Positions 54,608 through 64,000 of a stretch of DNA of 64,000 nt are shown here, piece after piece. The notes beneath the pieces were generated by a model, which was not told the origin of the DNA, made no database searches, and saw only the letters and a list, made by a program, of their open reading frames with translations. The stretch comes from Actinokineospora pegani (lineage in GTDB: Bacteria > Actinomycetota > Actinomycetes > Mycobacteriales > Pseudonocardiaceae). Location: contig NZ_WHOL01000064.1 in the NCBI RefSeq assembly GCF_009745975.1, positions 62,001 through 126,000 of the forward strand. Reading direction: 5' to 3'. Position numbers and translations under genes: made by a program. The first letter of the stretch is position 1, and each line of letters starts with the position of its first letter.

Positions 54608-56368
54608 ATGCGCGACGTAGTGGTTGTCGGGTCCGGGGGCGGCGGTCCAGTGGTGGCCAAGGAGTTGGCCGCGCGGGGGCTGGACGTGCTGGTGCTGGAG
54701 GCGGGCGCGCGGCACCTGCGCCCGGAGGAGGAGTGGACGCGGTTGGAGGACGACGCGAACAACCCCATCACCGGGGTGCTGCGCGTCGGGCCGTCCGATC
54801 GTAGACAGGCCCCGTGGTTCCGCGACTACCCGCAGAACTCGTTCGTCTGGCAGATCGCGGGGGTCGGCGGGACGACGCTGCACTACTTCGGCAACTGCCC
54901 GCGCCCGCCCGCCGGGGCGTTCGCCGGGTACTCCGGTCCGGACGCGGGCAACTACGACACCGAGCACCTGTTCCCGTTCGGCTACGAGCAGTTCCGCCCG
55001 TACCTGGAGTGGGTGGAGCAGACGCTGCCGGTGCAGACCGCGCCGATGGGCCGCAAGGAGGCGGCGTTCTTCCGCGGGGCGGAGGCCCTGGGCCTGGAGC
55101 ACCAGACGTGGAAGGACGTGCGCGGGCCGGCGTACCGGGCGCAGGAGAACTGCATCCTGCAGCCGCAGGGCACGGCCGGGCGCACCGACGACCCGAAGAA
55201 CCTGCTCTACCCGCAAGCGCAGGGCTGCACCTTCTGCGGCCACTGCTACCAGGGCTGCCTCGAACCGAGGAAGGCCCCGCGCAACCTCAAGGCGCGCCGC
55301 TCGTCGGACAACTCCTACGTGCCGATGATGCTCACCGCCGACGCGTGGTCGCCGGGCGGGCGCGCGGCGGAGCTGATCACCGACGCGTACGTGGTCAAGG
55401 TGCTGACCGAACGCGGCCGTGCCAAGGGCGTCGTCTACCGCGAACTGGACGGCTCCAAGCACGTGGTCGAGGCCAAGGTGGTCGTGCTGGCGGGCGGCTG
55501 CATCGAGAACCCCCGCCTGTGGTTCAACAGCGGCCTGCCCAACCCCAACGGCTGGGTCGGCCGCGGCCTGACCGAGCACCACCTCGACTGGGTCTTCGGC
55601 GTCATGGACGACGACATCGGCGCCTCCAAGGGCGCGGGCTCCAACGTCCGCATGGACTTCCCCGGCTACGGCGGCGTGGAGAACGTCTGCCTGCCCCCCG
55701 CCCTGCAGAGCTTCGCCATGACCTTCAGCGACTCCGGCATCAACGGCGTCTACGACAACAACAGCGGCGTGGGCCCCCAGGGCGCCGACACCCTGGGCAG
55801 GCTCGTGGGCCCGGAGCTGGTGTCCGCCCTGTCCAATGTGGACAACATCCTCACCGCCCTCGTCGTCACCGACGACGACGTGCAGAAGCAGAATCGCGTG
55901 ACCCGCTCGGTGCTCATCCCCCCGGACGACCACGGCCCCGTCCCCCGCGTGGAGATCAAACACCGAGCCCGCACCCCCCGCACCCGCCGCAACAGGGACT
56001 TCCTGGCAGCCAAGGCGGTCGAGATGGTCCGCGCCGCCGGGGCGAAATCCGTCCACCGCATGGACTGGGCCCCCCTGCTCCTGCACGTCCAATCCTCCAT
56101 GCGCATGGGCGACAACCCCCTCAACTCGGTCCTGGACCCCAACGGCGAGTCAAGGGCGGTCCCCGGCCTCTTCATCGCCGACAACTCCGCCCTGGCCAAC
56201 TCCGCGGGCGGCGCGAACCCCACCCTCACCTCCCAGGCCCTGGCCACGAGGACAGCCGAGAAGATCTTCCAGAACCACTTCGGCGGCACCCCCTGGGTAG
56301 CCACCGAATCCCCCACCACCTCCATTGACGACCGCGTGACCCAAGCAGTAATCGCCAGAGACCTCTGA
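54608..56368 (+). CDS. GMC family oxidoreductase
   Basis: 586 aa. The N-terminal FAD motif is VVVGSGGGGPVVAKELAARG followed by LVLEAGARH. A cysteine cluster CTFCGHCYQGC lies at about 208-218, typical of gluconate/sorbitol dehydrogenase-like GMC enzymes rather than glucose oxidases. The C-terminal FIADNSALANSAGGANPT has the conserved Asn/Pro active-site strand. ATG 54608 has GAGGAGA 7 bases upstream. It oxidises an alcohol group of a sugar or sterol with FAD. It should form a complex with the Tat protein encoded just upstream. The electron acceptor is not encoded nearby. Confidence 0.9.
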   Translation: MRDVVVVGSGGGGPVVAKELAARGLDVLVLEAGARHLRPEEEWTRLEDDANNPITGVLRVGPSDRRQAPWFRDYPQNSFVWQIAGVGGTTLHYFGNCPRPPAGAFAGYSGPDAGNYDTEHLFPFGYEQFRPYLEWVEQTLPVQTAPMGRKEAAFFRGAEALGLEHQTWKDVRGPAYRAQENCILQPQGTAGRTDDPKNLLYPQAQGCTFCGHCYQGCLEPRKAPRNLKARRSSDNSYVPMMLTADAWSPGGRAAELITDAYVVKVLTERGRAKGVVYRELDGSKHVVEAKVVVLAGGCIENPRLWFNSGLPNPNGWVGRGLTEHHLDWVFGVMDDDIGASKGAGSNVRMDFPGYGGVENVCLPPALQSFAMTFSDSGINGVYDNNSGVGPQGADTLGRLVGPELVSALSNVDNILTALVVTDDDVQKQNRVTRSVLIPPDDHGPVPRVEIKHRARTPRTRRNRDFLAAKAVEMVRAAGAKSVHRMDWAPLLLHVQSSMRMGDNPLNSVLDPNGESRAVPGLFIADNSALANSAGGANPTLTSQALATRTAEKIFQNHFGGTPWVATESPTTSIDDRVTQAVIARDL

Positions 56369-56727
56369 CTCCTTCGCGCCCCACCCCTATATCCAGCTCA
56401 CCACCACCCCCCACCTAACGGACCGGTCATCCCTGGGCCTCGACCCAGTCCTGGCCGCCCGTAGCTCCGTGGGACCGGTGTCAAGGGTGGGCAAAGCCCA
56501 TCGACGAAGCCGACGCCGCAGGCGCCCTTGACACCGGTCCCACGGAGTTACACACTCCGCGGCCCCACGGGACAGGCCCCACCCAGCCCACACCAGGGCC
56601 CCAGGTCACCCTGGCACCTCCGAAAAGTGGAATCGCTGATCACCCGGGCGCACAACCTGTCACTGTGCGTGTCCACCTTGTGGATCACACTCCTCGCCCG
56701 AACCCGTGGTTGGTAGAATCAGCCTTC
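56369..56727. other. Intergenic region between the GMC gene and the metH leader
   Basis: No gene seen. The region holds a long near-perfect inverted repeat (56461-56551) and an AT-richer stretch near 56620-56720 that probably contains the metH promoter. Confidence 0.5.
56461..56551. repeat. 27-bp inverted repeat with 37-base spacer
   Basis: Arms 56461-56487 and 56525-56551 pair over 27 bp with one mismatch; 23 bp are perfect (CTCCGTGGGACCGGTGTC to the AAGGG end). The spacer contains its own small hairpin TGGGCAAAGCCCA. It could end transcription of the GMC gene, or be a small mobile or extragenic palindromic repeat. Confidence 0.85.
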
Positions 56728-56800
56728 GGGTCGAGAGGCGCTGCGACGGGGTCGCCACCCCGCCACGCTCGACCTGCGTAGCTGTCGGCAAGGGCGTCTC
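56728..56800 (+). promoter_or_regulatory. S-adenosylhomocysteine (SAH) riboswitch upstream of metH
   Basis: The RNA can form P1 GGTCGAG (56729-56735) with CTCGACC (56768-56774), and an inner hairpin CGGGGT/ACCCCG (56747-56752/56757-56762). A pseudoknot of GAGGCGC (56735-56741) with GCGTCTC (56794-56800) is also possible. The conserved GGCGCTGCGAC, GCCACGCTCG and GGCAAGGGCG segments match the known SAH riboswitch. These switches turn on SAH-recycling genes such as metH when SAH builds up. It ends 20 bp before the metH start and just in front of its ribosome site. Confidence 0.85.
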
Positions 56801-56819
56801 CAACAGCGAAGGTGGGCCA

Positions 56820-60461
<3,642 letters not shown>

Positions 60462-60466
60462 GCCGG

Positions 60467-60499
60467 TGGGGGAGTCCGTCACACCGACGAACTCCCCCA
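60467..60499. terminator. Hairpin terminator of metH
   Basis: TGGGGGAGT and ACTCCCCCA (9 bp), then one mismatch and four more pairs around a 5-base loop. It starts six bases past the metH stop and also borders the convergent gene at 60505. Confidence 0.75.
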
Positions 60500-60504
60500 T
60501 CCCG

Positions 60505-60888
60505 CTACTCCTCGGCCGCCATGTCGACGAAGACCCGCAGCGCGGCGCCTTCCCGTTCCTGCAGAGCTCTCAGGTGGTCGTCGTCGTCGACGAGTTCGGG
60601 GTAGCCGAAGACCGCTTGATGCCCCTGGTCGCCCTCAAGGGGGAAGGCAGCTTTCCAGCCATCGGGGAACGTGCCGTCAACGACCTCGAACAGCTCCACC
60701 GGGTAGGTGTTGGGAAGGCCGTCGTCATCGCGGATCAGCACGATCACCCCTCCCCGGTACATCATCACCCCATGCACGCGGTAGTCCTGCCCGATCGTGA
60801 CGGGAAAGCGCGTGTGCTCCGAGTGGTACAGACCGAACCGCGGCGGCGGCAGGTCCGCCCCCGAATTGGCCACGCAGCGCACGAGCAC
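60505..60888 (-). CDS. Conserved hypothetical protein, tandem paralogue A
   Basis: 127 aa. Shares MLVRC..N.GADLPP, YRVH.V..Y, VELFEVVDG and QAVFGYP.LV with the gene at 60989-61378; about half of the residues are the same. The protein is acidic, with no signal or membrane segment. Size, acidity and tandem duplication resemble toxin-immunity proteins, but no toxin gene is nearby and the family is not recognised. GTG 60888 is used. Confidence 0.7.
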   Translation of the reverse strand: MLVRCVANSGADLPPPRFGLYHSEHTRFPVTIGQDYRVHGVMMYRGGVIVLIRDDDGLPNTYPVELFEVVDGTFPDGWKAAFPLEGDQGHQAVFGYPELVDDDDHLRALQEREGAALRVFVDMAAEE

Positions 60889-60988
60889 AGTTGATCACCA
60901 CTCCTGGTCCTTGAGTCCACTTGGCGCGTCCTCGGCCCCCACCGAGTGTCCCGGTAGTGACCCGGCGGACAGGTGCCCCTCCAGCTCC

Positions 60989-61378
60989 TCAGCTCTCGCG
61001 GGCAGCTTCCTCCGCGAACAACCGCAGAGCCGCGGGCTCCATCTCCACCAGGTCGTTCATGTGGTTCTTGTCCGCCACCAGGTGCGGGTAGCCGAAGACC
61101 GCCTGGTAGCCATACTCGCCGTCATCGCGCGTGGCGAACTCCCAGTGGCTGGGCAGACTGCCGTCGACGACCTCGAACAGCTCGACCATCCACGCGCCAG
61201 GCCTGCCATCGCGGTCGGGGACGAGCACGAGGATGCCGCGTTGGTACACCAGGACCGCGTGCACCCGGTACTCGCGGCCGACGTCCAGCCTGGTGAACTT
61301 GGTCTGCGGCGAGTAGAACAGGCCGTACTCGTGCGGAGGTAGGTCCGCACCGGTGTTGAAACGACAGCGCACCAGCAT
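60989..61378 (-). CDS. Conserved hypothetical protein, tandem paralogue B
   Basis: 129 aa from ATG 61378. It is a paralogue of the gene 100 bp downstream (see shared segments there). Beta-strand-like stretches YRVHAVLVYQRGILVLVPD and the conserved WMVELFEVVDGSLPSHW suggest a compact mixed alpha/beta fold; the C-terminus is helical and acidic. Function unknown; immunity-like role is only a guess. Confidence 0.72.
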   Translation of the reverse strand: MLVRCRFNTGADLPPHEYGLFYSPQTKFTRLDVGREYRVHAVLVYQRGILVLVPDRDGRPGAWMVELFEVVDGSLPSHWEFATRDDGEYGYQAVFGYPHLVADKNHMNDLVEMEPAALRLFAEEAARES

Positions 61379-61455
61379 CCGGTCCCCATCCCGCTAGTCC
61401 TGAACTAGAAGTCGTCGACCGCTGCAAAGGCCCACCTTGCCGTTCTCCGGTTCAG

Positions 61456-61749
61456 TCAGTCGCCGCACACCCACAGGTATCCCCGCTTCCGCCGGATCGC
61501 CTCGAACAGCACCCGCAACGCGGCGACATCGTCCGCCAACTCCGGGTGCCGGCCAAGCATGTCGTCGAACTCCGACTCGATCCGGTTCAATTGCGGGATG
61601 TTGAACATGGTGTCACCGTGAGGAGACACGCCGTTCAGCAGGCTCCCCGGCGCGGCCGCCGCCACAACCCGGGTGAAGAGGACTCCGAACCCGCCATCGA
61701 CGTAAGTCCTCTCGTGCACCTGGTCCTCGGTGTACAGGCCAAGGCCCAT
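61456..61749 (-). CDS. Small hypothetical protein
   Basis: 97 aa. ATG 61749 has GAAGGAG 6 bases upstream. No signal or membrane segment; the C-terminal half is helical (ELADDVAALRVLFEAIRRKR) and ends in WVCGD. It lies on the same strand just upstream of the two paralogues, so the three may form one locus. Not recognised. Confidence 0.65.
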   Translation of the reverse strand: MGLGLYTEDQVHERTYVDGGFGVLFTRVVAAAAPGSLLNGVSPHGDTMFNIPQLNRIESEFDDMLGRHPELADDVAALRVLFEAIRRKRGYLWVCGD

Positions 61750-61819
61750 GTTCGCTCCTTCAGTTGATCGGCGGGGCAAGCGGGTACATGGTCATAACGC
61801 CTCCACACTCGTCGGTACC

Positions 61820-62215
61820 TCACGAGGTCCATGCGGCCACGTCGCCACCGGGCATGGACACGAGCAACACCTGCCCCGGCCCCGCGACGGTGAACGCCTC
61901 GTACCGCTCCGACACCGGCACCGTCAGCGAGGCCCCACCGACCAAGTCCAACTCCAGCGCCCCCGCCTTGAGGACGTCGAGCCGGGCCACCCGCTGCCGC
62001 AGCAACGGCAGCACCGGCGCGAGCGACGCCGTCTCACCGTCCGGCTCCAGCTCCCAAACCTCGCGCGCCGCAAGCCGGAACCGGGTCTCGATCCGGATTT
62101 CCGCCCGCTCGGGCCCGCCGGTCACCACCACCGTGACCGCGTGGTCGAACCGCAGCGTGTCGACTTCCTCGAGCCCGGTGAACGACCACCGGTCCGCCCT
62201 CTCGATGACCCGCAT
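61820..62215 (-). CDS. DUF6188-like protein
   Basis: 131 aa from ATG 62215. The pattern WSFTGLEEVDTLRFDHAVTV, IRIETRFRL, LAPVLPLLRQRV, AGALELDLVGGASLTV and RYEAFTV...VAAWTS matches the small actinobacterial DUF6188 family. It is soluble with no catalytic motif. It is found next to hypothetical proteins here, which fits the family's frequent location in polymorphic-toxin or accessory loci. Upstream GTG starts are possible. Confidence 0.6.
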   Translation of the reverse strand: MRVIERADRWSFTGLEEVDTLRFDHAVTVVVTGGPERAEIRIETRFRLAAREVWELEPDGETASLAPVLPLLRQRVARLDVLKAGALELDLVGGASLTVPVSERYEAFTVAGPGQVLLVSMPGGDVAAWTS

Positions 62216-62358
62216 CCCGCTTTCGCGGCCTCTGTTCACCAGACGCCCGCGCAACCGTTTGATCCGCTGGAACAACTCCCCCTCGGCAGCGAGATCTGCG
62301 CGACCACGTCGACCTGGTCGTCTGCCATGACATCCACACGTCGATCCTCGAGGACCCG

Positions 62359-63381
62359 TCAAGCGGATTTGCGCGGATCGATGACCGTGATGCCGCTCGC
62401 CAACGCTGTGTCCATCGTGGACAGAGCCACAGGCGCGTCCGCCAGGCCGATGCGACGAGTGATCATGGACTCGACCGGGACCTTGCCGGAGCGGACCAGG
62501 GCCAGCAGGTCCGGGTAGGCGTGGGCGGCGAGGCCGTGGCTGCCCAGCAGGGTCAGCTCCCAGGCGATGACGCGGCTCATGGGGACCACGGGGTCCTCAG
62601 CGAAGAGGCCGACCTGGACGTGCCTGCCCCAGCGGCGCAGGGACAGGATCGAGCCCGCGCAGGTCTGGGGGCTGCCCAGGGCGTCCAGGGACAGGTGCGC
62701 GCCGCCACCGGTGATCTCGACGACCTCGTCGGCGTTGGCGGCGACCGCTCGCGCGCCCAGGTCGCAGGCCAGGTCCAGCGCTTGCGGGGAGATGTCGACG
62801 GCCACGACTTGGGCGCCCGCCGCGGCGGCGATCGCGACCGCGGCCAGGCCGACGCCGCCGCAGCCGTGGACGGCCACCCACTCGCCGGGGGCGACCCGGC
62901 CCTGGCCGACGACGGCCCGGTAGGACGTCGCCACCCGGCAGCCCAGGGCGGCGGCGACGTCGGAGGAGACGTCCTCGGGGAGGGCGACGAGGTTGACGGC
63001 GGCGTTCTCGACGGCGACGTGTTCGGCGAAGGAGCCCCAGTGGGTGAAGCCCGGTTGGGTCTGGCGCTCGCAGACCGTCTGGCCGCCGCGCACGCACGAC
63101 GCGCAAGCGCCGCAGGCGCACACGAACGGGACCGTCACCCGGTCACCCACCGACCAGCCCTCGACCGACCGGCCGACGGCGGCGATGGCGCCCGCGAACT
63201 CGTGGCCGGGCACGTGCGGCAACCCGATCCCCGGGTCGTGGCCCGCCCAGCCGTGCCAGTCGCTGCGGCACAGACCGGTGGACTCGACCGCGATCACCAC
63301 GCCGGTGTCCGAGGGTGACGGGTCCGGCACCGATCGCACCGACGCCGGGCCGCTGAACCGGTCGAACACCACAGCGCGCAT
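62359..63381 (-). CDS. Zinc-dependent alcohol dehydrogenase
   Basis: 340 aa medium-chain dehydrogenase. Catalytic zinc ligands Cys38 (TGLCRSDWHGW) and His60-Glu61 (VPGHEFAG) are present. The structural zinc loop CACGACASCVRGGQTVC has four cysteines, and the NAD motif is VHGCGGVGLAAVAIA. ATG 63381 (MRAVVFDRF) is the normal family start; the upstream in-frame extension is not. It oxidises alcohols or reduces aldehydes with NAD(P). The substrate is unknown and the gene is single. Confidence 0.93.
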   Translation of the reverse strand: MRAVVFDRFSGPASVRSVPDPSPSDTGVVIAVESTGLCRSDWHGWAGHDPGIGLPHVPGHEFAGAIAAVGRSVEGWSVGDRVTVPFVCACGACASCVRGGQTVCERQTQPGFTHWGSFAEHVAVENAAVNLVALPEDVSSDVAAALGCRVATSYRAVVGQGRVAPGEWVAVHGCGGVGLAAVAIAAAAGAQVVAVDISPQALDLACDLGARAVAANADEVVEITGGGAHLSLDALGSPQTCAGSILSLRRWGRHVQVGLFAEDPVVPMSRVIAWELTLLGSHGLAAHAYPDLLALVRSGKVPVESMITRRIGLADAPVALSTMDTALASGITVIDPRKSA

Positions 63382-63603
63382 GGAGATGACGGTAGCCCAC
63401 GCGACCACGCGTTCGCGTCGGAGACCGGCCCCGCACTCTTGACAAGCCACAGTGGACACCGCAGAGTCCTCGACTCCAAACGGTTCCCGATCGATGTCGC
63501 ACTATCCGATTGGACGTCGACGGCGCGGTCGGACTACCCGTCCCCCTGCCGCCCGACGCCACCCCGGACAGCCTCCGCGGCGGTCACCCGCGCCACCCAC
63601 CGG

Positions 63604-64000
63604 TCACGAGGCGCGGAAAACGACCACCTCGGCGGGCACGTCGTTGGCGAAGTGCGTGTCGGCGACGAGCGGGCGGGCGCGGAAGACGACCTGCTCGAAG
63701 TCGGTGAACGACTCGAAGCGGGCGCCGGTGAAGTCGGCGGCGGTCTCGAACACCGCGTCGGGGAAGCGGGCGTGGCGGCGGAAGCGGACGCCGGTGAAGT
63801 CCGCGGCGCCGCCGAGGACGGCGTTGCCGAACCAGGCGCTGCCGTGGAAGTCCGCGCCCGCGAAGGCCGCGCCCTCGGGGAACGCCGCCCGGCCCCAGGA
63901 CACGTCGGAGTGGAAGCGGACCTCGCGGAACTGGGCGGGGGCGTTGAACACCGCCCGGGCGAACGTGGTGTCGCCGTGGAACTCCGCGGCCCGGAAACCC
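63604..64000 (-). CDS. Pentapeptide repeat-containing protein, N-terminus cut by the window edge
   Basis: At least 132 codons remain open to the right edge. The sequence is a run of A-x-F-x-x units (for example AEFHGDTTFARAVFN, AAFAGADFHGSAWFGNAV, ADFTGVRFRRHARFPDAV), which build a right-handed quadrilateral beta-helix. The copy ends after about 24 units with a short tail. Some members mimic DNA and protect gyrase, but most have no known role. The start is outside the window. Confidence 0.85.
   Translation of the reverse strand, partial: GFRAAEFHGDTTFARAVFNAPAQFREVRFHSDVSWGRAAFPEGAAFAGADFHGSAWFGNAVLGGAADFTGVRFRRHARFPDAVFETAADFTGARFESFTDFEQVVFRARPLVADTHFANDVPAEVVVFRAS

Noticed and set aside
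54814-56328. 504-codon frame inside the GMC oxidoreductase gene
   Set aside because: Out-of-frame shadow rich in Arg/Pro; the oxidoreductase frame holds the FAD and active-site motifs.

Overview
The window is very GC-rich, gene-dense DNA with many GTG starts, Tat and lipoprotein signals, 4-bp coupled gene overlaps, divergent ECF-sigma/zinc anti-sigma genes and LytR-CpsA-Psr proteins. This points to a filamentous actinobacterium, most likely Pseudonocardiales (Actinokineospora/Saccharothrix/Lentzea-like). That placement is inferred from gene content and style, not from a marker gene. No tRNA, rRNA, CRISPR array, transposase or phage gene was seen.

Layout. 0-10 kb: a frameshifted FAD dehydrogenase cut by the left edge; a coupled FAD monooxygenase plus alpha-oxoamine synthase, followed by a flavin reductase; an SDR with a perfect 26-bp operator; an ATP-grasp ligase; an EmrE-type exporter; a TetR regulator; gcvH; and a TIGR04222-like membrane protein. 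10.5-17.3 kb: a 1940-aa secreted ExeM-type nuclease and two small membrane paralogues, one frameshifted. 17.4-24.7 kb: a minus-strand metallophore-like operon (methyltransferase, FecCD-type permease, ATPase, lipoprotein binding protein, divergent cysteine-synthase-like PLP enzyme, ATP-grasp enzyme) with an MFS exporter upstream and a divergent cytochrome P450. 26-31 kb: ECF sigma/anti-sigma pair, isochorismatase-like hydrolase, subtilisin and a DUF3040 protein. 31-34.7 kb: a membrane/cupredoxin module transcribed divergently from a palindromic operator, including an unlisted 45-aa membrane peptide. 35.9-41.4 kb: an LCP protein coupled to a copper-radical (galactose oxidase-like) enzyme, and an orphan isonitrile synthase (PvcA/Dit1-like).

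41.6-64 kb: htpG, a methyltransferase, a 6PGDH-like reductase, a cyclophilin directly downstream of a 968-aa NACHT NTPase (a candidate bacterial NLR), a CocE-type hydrolase, an OafA-type acyltransferase with SGNH domain, a Tat protein/GMC oxidoreductase pair, an S-adenosylhomocysteine riboswitch in front of metH, two tandem paralogues of unknown function, a DUF6188-like protein, a zinc alcohol dehydrogenase, and a pentapeptide-repeat protein cut by the right edge.

The most promising undescribed material is the metallophore-like operon with its odd PLP enzyme, the isonitrile synthase beside a copper oxidase, the cupredoxin/membrane module, and the NACHT protein. Two single-base frameshifts sit in G-runs and may be sequencing errors rather than gene decay.
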